Positions 35,202 through 44,841 of a stretch of DNA of 64,000 nucleotides are shown here, piece after piece. Under the pieces are notes generated by a model. The model was not told where the DNA came from. It searched no databases and saw nothing but the letters and a program-made list of their open reading frames with translations. How positions within the stretch are numbered: the stretch's first letter is position 1; the number at the start of each line of letters is the position of its first letter. This DNA is from Sedimentibacter sp. MB31-C6 (GTDB taxonomy: Bacteria > Bacillota > Clostridia > Tissierellales > Sedimentibacteraceae). The stretch covers positions 186,001 through 250,000 of the forward strand of contig NZ_CP142396.1 of NCBI RefSeq assembly GCF_035934735.1, given 5' to 3'. The translations under genes and the position numbers were made by a program.

Positions 35202-36497
35202 ATGGTTAAAAAGATATTAGTTTATTCTTTGATTTTTTCAATTATTATACTAAATATTAATTTAGTACAGGCACAAACGAAACCATCACTATTAAGCGAA
35301 TCAGCAATTCTTATTGATTCAAATTCAGGTACTATATTATTAGAGAAAAATCCAAATAAAAAAATGCACCCCGCGAGCTTAACAAAAATTATGACAGCAA
35401 TAATTGCAATCGAATCTGGAGATTTATCAGATGTTATAAAAGTAGATGATGATACTCCCTATGAAATATATGGAAGTCATATTGCACTTGAACCAGGAGA
35501 AATCTTAACATTAAAAGACTTACTTTATGCTTTAATGTTACCATCTGCAAATGATGCAGCTGCTGTAATTGCTAAACATTATGGAGGAAGTATAGAAGAA
35601 TTTGTTGAGCAGATGAATGAAAAAGCTAAGGACCTCGGAGCACATAATACTAACTTTGTTAATCCTCATGGATTACATGATGAAAATCATTATTCAACAG
35701 CCTCTGATTTAGCTTTAATAACAAAGTATGCTATGAAAAATGAAACCTTTAGAAAGATAGTAGGAACTGTAAAATATGAAATTAAGCCTACCAATAAAAA
35801 GTCAGAAGTAAGATACCTTGCTACTTTAAATAAATTAATTCATAATACAAGTACAAGTCAAATAATAGTAGATGGTACTTATATAAACACCAATTATGAT
35901 GGTGTTACTGGTGTTAAAACAGGATATACTCCTGAAGCTGGCAATTGTTTAGTTGCAAGTGCTGAAAAAAATGGAACTGAATTAATAGCCGTTACGATGA
36001 AGGGCGTATCTTTAGAAATGTATCAGGATGCCCATAATATGTTTAATTTTGGATTTAATGAATATCAAAGTATCACCATAGTTAAAGAAAATACTTTTAT
36101 TCAAAATTTACAAATTAAAAATGGAGACAGCAAAGAAATTTCCTTAATTACTGAAAGTGACTTTACTACACTTACAAAAAAAAAATCTGAAAATGACATT
36201 GTTTCAAAAATAATAGTTGATGAAATTACATTACCTTTAGAAAAAAATTCAATTGTTGGTAAAATAGAATATTCCTTAGACGGAAAACTATTAGGAAGTG
36301 TTAATTTAATAACTCCAACAGAAGTAAAAAGCACGCTAATTAATTCTGATGAAAGTATAATTGTAACAATAATTAAATTTATAGCAAATTTAGGGTTGTT
36401 TATATTAATTATAGTACTAGCCTTAAAGATATATAATGGAATAAGAATTAAGGCGAACAGAAAGAGAAGACGTAAAAAATATCGTGCAGATTTATAA
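35202..36497 (+). CDS. D-alanyl-D-alanine carboxypeptidase (DacF-like, S11 family)
   Basis: 431 aa. A signal peptide (about 1-25, ending near VQAQT) leads to a penicillin-binding domain with SLTK (HPASLTKIMTA), SAN (LPSANDAA) and KTG (GVKTGYTPEAG) motifs. A C-terminal beta domain follows, then a membrane anchor (about 395-415) with a basic tail. It trims the terminal D-Ala from peptidoglycan stems. It resembles DacF/DacB-type enzymes active in vegetative or spore wall building. The ATG at 35202 follows AAGGAGTTAAAT. Divergent from comEA. Confidence 0.93.
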   Translation: MVKKILVYSLIFSIIILNINLVQAQTKPSLLSESAILIDSNSGTILLEKNPNKKMHPASLTKIMTAIIAIESGDLSDVIKVDDDTPYEIYGSHIALEPGEILTLKDLLYALMLPSANDAAAVIAKHYGGSIEEFVEQMNEKAKDLGAHNTNFVNPHGLHDENHYSTASDLALITKYAMKNETFRKIVGTVKYEIKPTNKKSEVRYLATLNKLIHNTSTSQIIVDGTYINTNYDGVTGVKTGYTPEAGNCLVASAEKNGTELIAVTMKGVSLEMYQDAHNMFNFGFNEYQSITIVKENTFIQNLQIKNGDSKEISLITESDFTTLTKKKSENDIVSKIIVDEITLPLEKNSIVGKIEYSLDGKLLGSVNLITPTEVKSTLINSDESIIVTIIKFIANLGLFILIIVLALKIYNGIRIKANRKRRRKKYRADL

Positions 36498-36503
36498 TTT
36501 ATA

Positions 36504-36537
36504 AAAAAAGCTAAAGAGCTGGCTCTTTAGCTTTTTT
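36504..36537. terminator. Bidirectional terminator between dacF and first MCP gene
   Basis: A 16-bp perfect inverted repeat (AAAAAAGCTAAAGAGC and complement) with a 2-base gap and T/A runs at both ends. It serves the convergent dacF and chemoreceptor genes. Confidence 0.9.
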
Positions 36538-36546
36538 AGTTTAAAA

Positions 36547-38619
36547 TTAGGAGAAACTTTCACTTTCCTCTTCTTCAACATTAAAATTATCAATTAACTC
36601 TTTTAGTATTTGAACTTGTCCAGACAATTCTTCACTATTAGCAGCACTTGCCTCTGCAGTTGCTGCATTTTCTTGAACAACTGATGATATTTGTTCAATT
36701 CCGTCTCTTATTTGATTTACGGAAACTGTTTGTTGAGCTGATGCATTGACAATTTCTGTTATCAGATCATTTGTTTCTTTTGTTTTACTTACAATACCTG
36801 ACAATGATTTTCCTGCTTCATCAGCTAATGATGTTCCTTTATTTATAGCTGTTATTGAATTTTCTATTAATGAAGTTGTTTGTTTAGCTGCTTCTGCTGA
36901 TTTACCTGCTAAGTTTCTTACTTCATCTGCTACTACTGCAAAACCTTTACCTGCTGAACCTGCTCTTGCTGCTTCGACTGCTGCATTTAATGCTAGTATA
37001 TTTGTTTGGAATGCTATATCATCAATTACTTTTATTATCTTTCCTATCTCACTTGATGACATACTTATTTCATCTATTGCATCTAACATTTCTTTCATTT
37101 GAGCATTACCTTTATCAACTTCATTTGCAGACTCTAATGCTTTTTTACCTGCATTTTCTGCATTTTCCGCATTTGCTACTATTGTTGAATATATTTCATT
37201 AATTTCTGCTGATAATTCCTCTATAGAACTTGCTTGTTCAGTTGTCCCTTGTGCTAAAGCTTGTGAGCCACTTGATACTTGCTCTGCATTTATATTAATT
37301 GAATCCGATGAATCCTTTATTCTTCCAATTATATCCTTTAATGTACTTGATACTTTTTCTAATGCTCCTTTTAACTTTGCAAATTCACCTTTATAATCAT
37401 TTTCAAGATCCATTACTAAATTGCCCATTGCAAATTCATCTAATACCATTACACTTTCATTTATATAAATGATATATGATTTTAATCGTTTTGTTAAACT
37501 ATCTATTGACTTTGCAAGTTCTCCTATTTCATCATTGCTTTTTATATTTATGTCTACATCTAACTCTCCTAATGCTAGTTTATTAGTAACTTCTGTGATT
37601 TTCTTAATTGGTTTAGTAAGCTTACCAATAATAATATACATTAATAAAGACAATATTATTATTGTTATTATATAAATAATAATTATTGTTATCATTAAAT
37701 TTAATTTATTTGCATTAAATTCACCTTCAGGCATAGCTGATACTACTTTCCATCCAGTATCTCCAATTGTAATACTACTTCCCATATATTTTTCATTGTT
37801 ATATGTGTATTTAATAATTTCATTATTACTGTTATCTATTTCCTGAAGTAAATTATCACTTACTTCTATTTCATTTATAGATTTCAAAATATTATCTTCA
37901 TCCTTATGTGAAGTAATTACATTGTCGTTTGTTAATAAATAAAAATATCCATTATTTCCTAATTTCGAGTCTCCTACTACTTTGGATAAAGCTTCAATTG
38001 TAATATCAATACCTGTAAGACCTACAACTTTATTATTTACCTTTACTGGTGCAGTAATAGTAATTACCATATTACCCGTTGCAACATCTACATAAGGCTC
38101 GGTAACGTTTATAACATCATCAGTCATAGTTACATAATAATCTCTAGTTTTCAAATCAAATGATGCATCAGATACTCCGCTTATATCATCTACATAATAA
38201 GAAGGATCTGATTCAGCTATATACGCAGATAACATAACATCAGCTTCCTTTTTTTGAGTATCTATTAAAGTTTGTCTAACAATGTCATAACCTTCTACTT
38301 CTTCTATTTTATCTCCAATTTCAGCATTAACTAAAAAGCTTTGTAGATTTTTGTCTTGTGCCATCTGTTCAGCTATTGTAATATAACGCAAAAAAAATAG
38401 TTCAGCTTCATTGCTTATACTATTTACCGTTTCTTGTAGTATTTGTTTTTCATTTTCAGTAAATCTCGTACTTACAGTTGAACTGATTATAATACCAGTA
38501 ACAGATAACAATATTAAACTTGCACAAAACAATGCTATAACTAATTTACCTTTAATACTCCTAACGTTTTCCTTTTTCTTGATTTTTCTTTCTTTTTTTT
38601 CTCTTTTTTTAATCTTCAT
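36547..38619 (-). CDS. Methyl-accepting chemotaxis protein with dCache-like sensor (copy A)
   Basis: 690 aa. Membrane helix 1 lies at about 27-49 and helix 2 at about 303-333. Between them is a double Cache-type sensor ([48 protein letters not shown]). HAMP (about 335-390) and a long signalling coiled coil follow, with the tip motif [23 protein letters not shown]. It detects a small extracellular ligand and controls CheA. The ligand is unknown. The half from about residue 335 to 683 is identical in protein to copy B downstream in the window. No che or flagellar genes lie nearby. Confidence 0.95.
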   Translation of the reverse strand: MKIKKREKKERKIKKKENVRSIKGKLVIALFCASLILLSVTGIIISSTVSTRFTENEKQILQETVNSISNEAELFFLRYITIAEQMAQDKNLQSFLVNAEIGDKIEEVEGYDIVRQTLIDTQKKEADVMLSAYIAESDPSYYVDDISGVSDASFDLKTRDYYVTMTDDVINVTEPYVDVATGNMVITITAPVKVNNKVVGLTGIDITIEALSKVVGDSKLGNNGYFYLLTNDNVITSHKDEDNILKSINEIEVSDNLLQEIDNSNNEIIKYTYNNEKYMGSSITIGDTGWKVVSAMPEGEFNANKLNLMITIIIIYIITIIILSLLMYIIIGKLTKPIKKITEVTNKLALGELDVDINIKSNDEIGELAKSIDSLTKRLKSYIIYINESVMVLDEFAMGNLVMDLENDYKGEFAKLKGALEKVSSTLKDIIGRIKDSSDSININAEQVSSGSQALAQGTTEQASSIEELSAEINEIYSTIVANAENAENAGKKALESANEVDKGNAQMKEMLDAIDEISMSSSEIGKIIKVIDDIAFQTNILALNAAVEAARAGSAGKGFAVVADEVRNLAGKSAEAAKQTTSLIENSITAINKGTSLADEAGKSLSGIVSKTKETNDLITEIVNASAQQTVSVNQIRDGIEQISSVVQENAATAEASAANSEELSGQVQILKELIDNFNVEEEESESFS
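36571..37617 (-). repeat. 1,047-bp near-identical repeat, copy A (MCP signalling half)
   Basis: Matches 38791-39837 with the constant offset 2220 and no gaps. By eye I count four mismatches (36583, 36643, 37252, 37609), about 99.6% identity. It covers HAMP to the last coiled coil. Similarity drops sharply on both sides. Confidence 0.95.
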
Positions 38620-38667
38620 TTTAAGCCTCCAAAATTTATAATATTTAATTTTTCACCTCCACTATAA

Positions 38668-38694
38668 TTATCGTGTTTATTTCGTAGAAATTTA
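38668..38694 (-). promoter_or_regulatory. Candidate motility sigma factor (SigD-like) promoter, MCP copy A
   Basis: On the minus strand TAAA, 15 bases, CACGATAA, then TTAT. This follows the SigD/FliA pattern TAAA-N15-GCCGATAA, and the same arrangement stands before MCP copy B. Confidence 0.5.
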
Positions 38695-38718
38695 GTAAAT
38701 ATAGGAAAAAATAAATAA

Positions 38719-38752
38719 TCTCAATAAGGAATTATTATACACCTTATTGAGA
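38719..38752 (-). terminator. Terminator of MCP copy B
   Basis: TCTCAATAAGG and its complement, 12-base loop, with ATTATTTATTTTTT behind it on the minus strand. It separates the two chemoreceptor genes. Confidence 0.8.
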
Positions 38753-38769
38753 CTATTTGATTCTTTTGT

Positions 38770-40836
38770 TTATGAATTGCTTACAACTTTTTCTTCAACA
38801 TTGAAATTATCAATTAACTCTTTTAGTATTTGAACTTGTCCAGACAATTCTTCACTATTAGCCGCACTTGCCTCTGCAGTTGCTGCATTTTCTTGAACAA
38901 CTGATGATATTTGTTCAATTCCGTCTCTTATTTGATTTACGGAAACTGTTTGTTGAGCTGATGCATTGACAATTTCTGTTATCAGATCATTTGTTTCTTT
39001 TGTTTTACTTACAATACCTGACAATGATTTTCCTGCTTCATCAGCTAATGATGTTCCTTTATTTATAGCTGTTATTGAATTTTCTATTAATGAAGTTGTT
39101 TGTTTAGCTGCTTCTGCTGATTTACCTGCTAAGTTTCTTACTTCATCTGCTACTACTGCAAAACCTTTACCTGCTGAACCTGCTCTTGCTGCTTCGACTG
39201 CTGCATTTAATGCTAGTATATTTGTTTGGAATGCTATATCATCAATTACTTTTATTATCTTTCCTATCTCACTTGATGACATACTTATTTCATCTATTGC
39301 ATCTAACATTTCTTTCATTTGAGCATTACCTTTATCAACTTCATTTGCAGACTCTAATGCTTTTTTACCTGCATTTTCTGCATTTTCCGCATTTGCTACT
39401 ATTGTTGAATATATTTCATTAATTTCTGCTGATAATTCCTCTATAGAACTTGCTTGTTCAGTTGTCCCTTGGGCTAAAGCTTGTGAGCCACTTGATACTT
39501 GCTCTGCATTTATATTAATTGAATCCGATGAATCCTTTATTCTTCCAATTATATCCTTTAATGTACTTGATACTTTTTCTAATGCTCCTTTTAACTTTGC
39601 AAATTCACCTTTATAATCATTTTCAAGATCCATTACTAAATTGCCCATTGCAAATTCATCTAATACCATTACACTTTCATTTATATAAATGATATATGAT
39701 TTTAATCGTTTTGTTAAACTATCTATTGACTTTGCAAGTTCTCCTATTTCATCATTGCTTTTTATATTTATGTCTACATCTAACTCTCCTAATGCTAGTT
39801 TATTAGTAACTTCTGTGATTTTCTTAATCGGTTTAGTCATTTTTCCAATTACCGCAGCTAAAATTACTAAGAGAATGGCTATGGCGAAAATATAAACTGT
39901 TATAATTATAAGAATTAATTGTATTGTATTAGATGTAAATTCATCCTTTGGTAAGAAAGATAACACTTTCCATCCTGTATCTCCAATTTCTACACTATTA
40001 CCTAAATACTTCTCGCCTTGATATAAATATTCAACAACATCTTTATTTTTATTGTTAATTGATTGAATTATATTATCACCTAAATCTATTTCATTAATTG
40101 ACTTTAATATATTATCTTTATTATTATGCATTGCGACAGTATTAACTTTTGTCAACAAAGCAAAGTTTCCAGTGTCTCCTAACTTATATTCTCCAACTGC
40201 CTTTGATAATTTATCGATTCCAATATCTACAGCCGTTAAACCTACTATTTTATTATTTACATAAACTGGTGCTGATATCGTTATTACTAATTTCCCTGTA
40301 ATTGCATCTATATACGGATCAGTAATGCAAATTATTCCTTCTGTAACAGATTTATAGTACTCTTTTGCTGTAACATCATATGTCATATCTGAGTAAATTG
40401 TAGGTGAAACTAAATAGTATGATGGATCTCCTTCAGCAATATATGCTGATATTATAACTTCTGAATCCGTTTGTTGCGTTTCTTCAGTAGTTTTAGCTAC
40501 CGTCATAAACCCTTCAACTTCTTTAATATTATCTCCTGGTTTTGTATTAACTAAGAAATTTTGTATATTTTTATCATTTGCCATTTGTTGTACAATAGTA
40601 ATATACCGCTGAAAGAAAGTATTAGCTTCATTGCTTACTCCATGTGCAGTTTCATATAGTATTTCTTTTTCATTATCACTGAAATGATTATTGACCATTA
40701 CACTTATAATTGCACCCGTAACAGAAAAAACTAATAAACATACAATGAATAATACTAACAATAGTTTTCCTTTTATACTTTTTGCACCGGTTTTGTTAAC
40801 GTTTTCACGAACTCTGCTTTTGTTTTTAAATTTCAT
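38770..40836 (-). CDS. Methyl-accepting chemotaxis protein with dCache-like sensor (copy B)
   Basis: 688 aa with the same plan as copy A: helix 1 (about 26-48), Cache-type sensor ([36 protein letters not shown]), helix 2 (about 300-330), HAMP and signalling tip. The sensor half is only about half identical to copy A in protein, while the signalling half is identical except for the last few residues. Different sensors on one output module suggest the pair detect different but related ligands. Separate promoter and terminator show it is its own unit. Confidence 0.95.
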   Translation of the reverse strand: MKFKNKSRVRENVNKTGAKSIKGKLLLVLFIVCLLVFSVTGAIISVMVNNHFSDNEKEILYETAHGVSNEANTFFQRYITIVQQMANDKNIQNFLVNTKPGDNIKEVEGFMTVAKTTEETQQTDSEVIISAYIAEGDPSYYLVSPTIYSDMTYDVTAKEYYKSVTEGIICITDPYIDAITGKLVITISAPVYVNNKIVGLTAVDIGIDKLSKAVGEYKLGDTGNFALLTKVNTVAMHNNKDNILKSINEIDLGDNIIQSINNKNKDVVEYLYQGEKYLGNSVEIGDTGWKVLSFLPKDEFTSNTIQLILIIITVYIFAIAILLVILAAVIGKMTKPIKKITEVTNKLALGELDVDINIKSNDEIGELAKSIDSLTKRLKSYIIYINESVMVLDEFAMGNLVMDLENDYKGEFAKLKGALEKVSSTLKDIIGRIKDSSDSININAEQVSSGSQALAQGTTEQASSIEELSAEINEIYSTIVANAENAENAGKKALESANEVDKGNAQMKEMLDAIDEISMSSSEIGKIIKVIDDIAFQTNILALNAAVEAARAGSAGKGFAVVADEVRNLAGKSAEAAKQTTSLIENSITAINKGTSLADEAGKSLSGIVSKTKETNDLITEIVNASAQQTVSVNQIRDGIEQISSVVQENAATAEASAANSEELSGQVQILKELIDNFNVEEKVVSNS
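38791..39837 (-). repeat. 1,047-bp near-identical repeat, copy B (MCP signalling half)
   Basis: Partner of 36571-37617. The break point at the left is within the final codons (after NFNVEE) and at the right within the codons before the HAMP motif [11 protein letters not shown]. Identity of silent sites points to gene conversion or a recent copy. Confidence 0.95.
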
Positions 40837-40870
40837 TATAATACCTCCTCGTTAATCACTGTTATATTAA

Positions 40871-40897
40871 TTATCGTATTTATATTTAAAAAAATTA
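40871..40897 (-). promoter_or_regulatory. Candidate SigD-like promoter, MCP copy B
   Basis: On the minus strand TAAT, 15 bases, TACGATAA, then TTAA. It aligns with the candidate before copy A although the surrounding leader differs. Confidence 0.45.
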
Positions 40898-40909
40898 GTT
40901 TTATAAGCA

Positions 40910-40942
40910 AAAAACAAGTTTTCCATCTGAAAACTTGTTTTT
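40910..40942 (-). terminator. Terminator of the PTS-nadD-rsfS-ridA series
   Basis: AAAAACAAGTTTTC and its complement (14 bp, 5-base loop) followed by TTTTTTGC-type sequence on the minus strand, about 64 bases past ridA. Confidence 0.85.
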
Positions 40943-40984
40943 CAATAAATGTATACAATTAAGATCTTCGGACATTGAAAAAAA

Positions 40985-41009
40985 CGGGACGCATAAAATC
41001 GCCCCCTAC
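40985..41009. repeat. GGGACGCAT-type short palindromic repeat at the end of ridA
   Basis: CGGGACGCATAAAATCGCCC plus CCTAC. One arm has lost bases. The ridA stop codon (41006-41008) lies inside its conserved CTAC end. Confidence 0.7.
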
Positions 41010-41389
41010 ATTACTGCTATTGCATCGATTTCAATATTAGCATCTTTAGGAAGTCTTGCTACTTCTACGCAAACTCTAGCGGGTTTATGATCCTTAAAAA
41101 ATTCTCCATACATTTCATTTATTAATCCAAACTGATCCATGTTTTTAATATAAACTGTACATTTTACCACATCCTTAAGAGAAGCTCCACTCTCTTGTAA
41201 AATAGCTTGAATATTTTGTAAAGAAATCTTAGTTTCTTCTTTAATGTCATTTCCTTTGTATAAATCCCCAGTATATGGATTAATTGGCAGTTGTCCTGAT
41301 ACATATATAGTATTACCAGCCTTTATTCCCTGAGAGTATGGCCCTACTGCTGCAGGTGCATTTTTAGTTTGTATTACTTCTATTGACAT
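41006..41389 (-). CDS. ridA: RidA family enamine/imine deaminase
   Basis: 127 aa, complete. Motifs are VGPYSQGIKAGNTIYVSGQLPI, the NIQAIL segment and the arginine-containing ARVCVEVARLPKDANIEIDAIA, whose Arg binds substrate carboxylates. RidA removes reactive 2-aminoacrylate-type enamines formed by PLP enzymes. It works as a trimer in the cytoplasm. It follows rsfS by 10 bases. Its TAG stop is provided within a short repeat, but the protein end is of normal length. Confidence 0.95.
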   Translation of the reverse strand: MSIEVIQTKNAPAAVGPYSQGIKAGNTIYVSGQLPINPYTGDLYKGNDIKEETKISLQNIQAILQESGASLKDVVKCTVYIKNMDQFGLINEMYGEFFKDHKPARVCVEVARLPKDANIEIDAIAVM

Positions 41390-41399
41390 ATAAACCTCC

Positions 41400-41771
41400 C
41401 TATTTCCAATTTTTTATACCATATTGTTCAACATCTAAAGAATTATTATCGAGCCATAACGATTCTAAATCATATATATCTCTTTCTTCTCTATGAAAAA
41501 TATGAACAATAATGTTATCTGTTTCTAATAATATCCATCTTCCAGTTTCAAAACCTTCTTTATGATAAAAATTCATGCCTTCCTTTAATCCTCTATCCAG
41601 TACTTCATCTGCAATTGCAACAGTTTGCCTTTCATTATTACCACTGCAAATTATAAAGTAATCAGTTATGGAACTAATTTTAGAAACATCTAATACTACA
41701 AAATTATAAGCTTTTTTATTATCACATGCATTTAAAATTACTTCAATTCTTTTTTTGTCGTCTAAATTCAA
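41400..41771 (-). CDS. rsfS: Ribosomal silencing factor RsfS
   Basis: 123 aa. The block DYFIICSGNNERQTVAIADEV and GRWILLETDNIIVHIFHREERDIYDLESLW is diagnostic of RsfS (YbeB/YqeL), which binds ribosomal protein uL14 and blocks subunit joining in starvation. The start is TTG, overlapping the stop of the nadD-yqeK gene (TTGA), with GGAGGTAAAA before it. The order nadD-yqeK-rsfS is standard in Firmicutes. Confidence 0.96.
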   Translation of the reverse strand: MNLDDKKRIEVILNACDNKKAYNFVVLDVSKISSITDYFIICSGNNERQTVAIADEVLDRGLKEGMNFYHKEGFETGRWILLETDNIIVHIFHREERDIYDLESLWLDNNSLDVEQYGIKNWK

Positions 41772-42889
41772 ATTTTACCTCCTTTCTTTAAATATTTTAA
41801 CGCCTTTAATGATTCCTCGTCAAGTTCAAAATTCCTCTTTTTTACATAATTAATTGTATTCTCTAATGATTTAACTATCGCTTTATCGAGATCTTCATAT
41901 GCTATTTTTCGAAGTTCTTCTACACCTTCATAATTTCTGGATTGTTCAATTTTATCCGCAATAAAAATTATCTTTTCTAAAGTATTCATTGATTCTTTAC
42001 CTGTAGTATGACATTTTATTGCATTTAACACATTTTCATCATATACATTAAAAAAGTCCTTTGCTAATTCTGCTCCGTCTTTAGAATGGGAAATATTATC
42101 GCCAGCTTTTTTTGATTTAGCACAATCATGTAGAAGTCCTGCTAATTTTGACTTATTAATATCTTCATTATATTTAACTGCAAGTTTTTCTGCTTCTTCC
42201 ATAGTTCTTACACAATGATTAAAAACTTTAGAAGTAGTAATACTTTTAAGTTTTATTTTAATTTGCTCTATATCATTATTATTTAAAGTATAAATACTAT
42301 TTTTAATTATGTACTGTTCTACTATCTCTGGTAGCAAATATTTTGATGTTTTTCCATATTTAAATCTTTGCCTAATATCTGTAGAAGAAATTTGCAACAT
42401 AGGAACCTGTAAGATTTCAATATTAGCTTTGTATTTTTCTTTTATTTCATTAATTTTCAATTCAACTTCATTCTTATTATTTCCAGGCCTTGAAACCGCT
42501 ATAAATTTACATAATTTAAGTAAAGTTTCTGGCTTATACCAAGTAGATATTTCTATTATAGCATCCATACCTGTTATAAAATAAAACTCAGTATTTTTAT
42601 AATGTTTTTGAAGTTCTACAATTGTATTCAGAGTATAGCTTTTACCTGGTTTATTAATTTCAATATCAGATACAGTAAATTTATCATTTGTTACTATAGC
42701 TAAATTAGTCATTAAATATCTATCATACGAACTTGCACCAATCCCATTTTTATGTGGAGGGTTTCCAGCTGGTATAAATATTATTTTCTCCAAATTATAT
42801 ATATTTAATACCTCGTTTGCAATAACCAAATGACCAAAATGTATCGGGTCAAATGTACCTCCCATAATTCCAATTCTCTTGTTTTTCAT
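41768..42889 (-). CDS. nadD: Fused NadD nicotinate-nucleotide adenylyltransferase and YqeK HD phosphatase
   Basis: 373 aa, two proteins in one. Residues 1-198 are NadD: GIMGGTFDPIHFGHLVIANE (nucleotide-binding HxGH motif), GNPPHK and the ISSTDIRQR motif. It makes deamido-NAD from nicotinate mononucleotide and ATP. Residues about 205-373 are YqeK, an HD-domain hydrolase of diadenosine tetraphosphate: FNHCVRTMEEAEKLA, LLHDCAKSK and IKCHTTGKESM. In Bacillus these are separate adjacent genes, so fusion of neighbours is the simple explanation. The frame is open across the joint. It begins 1 base after the PTS IIC-IID gene. Confidence 0.95.
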   Translation of the reverse strand: MKNKRIGIMGGTFDPIHFGHLVIANEVLNIYNLEKIIFIPAGNPPHKNGIGASSYDRYLMTNLAIVTNDKFTVSDIEINKPGKSYTLNTIVELQKHYKNTEFYFITGMDAIIEISTWYKPETLLKLCKFIAVSRPGNNKNEVELKINEIKEKYKANIEILQVPMLQISSTDIRQRFKYGKTSKYLLPEIVEQYIIKNSIYTLNNNDIEQIKIKLKSITTSKVFNHCVRTMEEAEKLAVKYNEDINKSKLAGLLHDCAKSKKAGDNISHSKDGAELAKDFFNVYDENVLNAIKCHTTGKESMNTLEKIIFIADKIEQSRNYEGVEELRKIAYEDLDKAIVKSLENTINYVKKRNFELDEESLKALKYLKKGGKI

Positions 42890-42890
42890 G

Positions 42891-44351
42891 CTAACTCCTC
42901 ATATGTTTTCCTATTAAATATATAGTATATATGATTGTTAATATTATAATAACTAAAACAATATATAAATTCTCTCGAAATGTTTCTTGACTTAAATTAA
43001 TAAATTTACCTGTGCATGCACCTAATAATGCTGAAAATATATATGAAGAATACCGTTTAATTTTGCTTTTCTTAACAAAATTTATCCTTTTAATCAGGCT
43101 TCCTTTGCCTTCATAATAGCCCTTCATCCAACCAGTATAAGATAATAGTAAAATTATTATACCAAGTAAAATAATAGGTAATAAAGCTACATAATAATTT
43201 TTATCTAAAGACAATAAAATGGATAAGGTAATAAACATAGGTGTTAAAACAACTTGCGTATAAGAATCTCCTAAACCAGCTGCAATACCCATCATTCCTT
43301 TTTTTATATACCCAATATCACTGTTTTCATTACTAATTATTTTTTTTTCTTCCAAAGAAATTATATATCCATGAATAGGCGTTCCCATATTTGGTTCAGT
43401 ATTGAAAAAGTCAGAATATTCATGAATAACTTCAGAAACTTTATTATTACCCTTATACAATTTTTTTGCTATGTTTTTCATACTATGAGCAAATGCCATA
43501 CCTTGTAATCTGTCATAACTATAACATGAATGAGAAAAGTTCATCCATATAATCCAAGAGTAAACTAAATCCTTTTTATTTATATGTAAACTTTCTTGTT
43601 TATAAGTAAACCCTGATATATCTTTTATAATATCTTTATATGATAATATTAATAAAACTACAATTGTGATAAAAAATAAAAAAGAAGAACTTATGTTAAA
43701 AAATAATACAATTAGTAAAAAGGAAACAAAAATTAAAATAAAAAGTATTTTTTTCAGATTAAAAATGATATTTATAATAGAACTAAATGTTAATAATATA
43801 CCCATTATAAAAAATATATTTTTTATACTTTCATAATAAATAAAATTATTTAATATAATCATTGTTCCAATGGAAAATGCAATTACAACAGTACTCATTA
43901 AATATAAGAGCAATTGTGGTAATAAACCATTATAAATTGCTATATTTGGATTAAGACCTTTATTATATTTTTTTTCATAAATTTTTACAAAAACTGAATT
44001 TATATTTAAACGATATTTCCATATTAAAATACCAAAAAAACCAAAGGGATATGCAATTGCAGCTGATTCAACTGGTGATAATCTAAATATAACAGCAGCA
44101 ACAGCACTGATAACTGCTGTCAGACATTGATCTCCTTTAAAAGAGCCTCCCGTTGAAACGAAATCTATATATATTAAGTTTACTATAGCTCCTGTTTGTA
44201 ATCCTGTTGTTATGTCTCCCAGTATCATACCCGCTAACATTCCAGATACTAAAGGTCGATATAATGTATAATATCCAATTCCAAAAGATAATGCAGTACT
44301 ACTACCCCAAAAATATAAAATACTTATTAAAATAAATTGAAATTCTGTCAT
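42891..44351 (-). CDS. Mannose-family PTS permease, fused EIIC-EIID
   Basis: 486 aa membrane protein. Residues about 1-240 are EIIC of the mannose/sorbose family (RPLVSGMLAGMILGDITTGLQTGA, STGGSFKGDQ). Residues about 255-486 correspond to EIID (WIIWMNFSHSCYSYDRLQGMAFAHSM, EPNMGTPIHGYIISLEE, GIAAGLGDSYTQVVLTPM), normally a separate polypeptide of about 270 aa. The two together form the sugar channel. Several residues typical of EIID are changed, so the sugar is not predictable. IIB and IIA follow the order of transcription upstream, 8 bases apart. Confidence 0.85.
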   Translation of the reverse strand: MTEFQFILISILYFWGSSTALSFGIGYYTLYRPLVSGMLAGMILGDITTGLQTGAIVNLIYIDFVSTGGSFKGDQCLTAVISAVAAVIFRLSPVESAAIAYPFGFFGILIWKYRLNINSVFVKIYEKKYNKGLNPNIAIYNGLLPQLLLYLMSTVVIAFSIGTMIILNNFIYYESIKNIFFIMGILLTFSSIINIIFNLKKILFILIFVSFLLIVLFFNISSSFLFFITIVVLLILSYKDIIKDISGFTYKQESLHINKKDLVYSWIIWMNFSHSCYSYDRLQGMAFAHSMKNIAKKLYKGNNKVSEVIHEYSDFFNTEPNMGTPIHGYIISLEEKKIISNENSDIGYIKKGMMGIAAGLGDSYTQVVLTPMFITLSILLSLDKNYYVALLPIILLGIIILLLSYTGWMKGYYEGKGSLIKRINFVKKSKIKRYSSYIFSALLGACTGKFINLSQETFRENLYIVLVIIILTIIYTIYLIGKHMRS

Positions 44352-44359
44352 GTCTTTAC

Positions 44360-44824
44360 CTATTCTATTATAATAGCTTTGTCATTGGGGAGCATTTGAA
44401 CTTCTACTCTTATTCCCTTTTCAGACATTCTTTTTAACATATTCAGTTCATTCTCGCTTAAGTGTATAGCATTTTTAAATTTTGTACGATTATGACTGTT
44501 ACTTATACCCCCAATATTTAATTTACTAATTTTTATACCTAATTTAATTAATTTATCAACATTTTCTATATATCTGCTAAGAATAAAAAGTCTTGAGCCC
44601 TCATCATTTAAATTCAAATAATTCCTTGAATCTTCTACAGACAAAACATCCACCTTTACATTATCAGGTGCTGCTTCTTTTATCAACGTTGACATAAACT
44701 CATCCTTTGAATATTCATCGTCAACAATTAATATTTCGTCTGCTTTTAAATAAGGTATCCAAGACACTATGACTTGACCATGTAAAAGCCTATCGTCAAT
44801 TCTTGTCAATAAAATATTTTTCAT
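44360..44824 (-). CDS. Mannose-family PTS EIIB
   Basis: 154 aa. The start ILLTRIDDRLLHGQVIVSWIPYLKADEILIVDDEYSKD is the EIIB-Man signature, with phospho-acceptor His15. It receives phosphate from EIIA and gives it to the sugar at the EIIC/EIID channel. Overall length matches the family. Second gene of the PTS set, 17 bases from EIIA. Confidence 0.95.
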   Translation of the reverse strand: MKNILLTRIDDRLLHGQVIVSWIPYLKADEILIVDDEYSKDEFMSTLIKEAAPDNVKVDVLSVEDSRNYLNLNDEGSRLFILSRYIENVDKLIKLGIKISKLNIGGISNSHNRTKFKNAIHLSENELNMLKRMSEKGIRVEVQMLPNDKAIIIE

Positions 44825-44841
44825 GTTTCCTCCATAATAAT

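Noticed and set aside
36746-37202. Long plus-strand open frames inside the MCP genes, repeated at 38966-39422
   Set aside because: They are antisense shadows of the MCP coiled coil and appear twice only because the DNA repeats; no ribosome sites.
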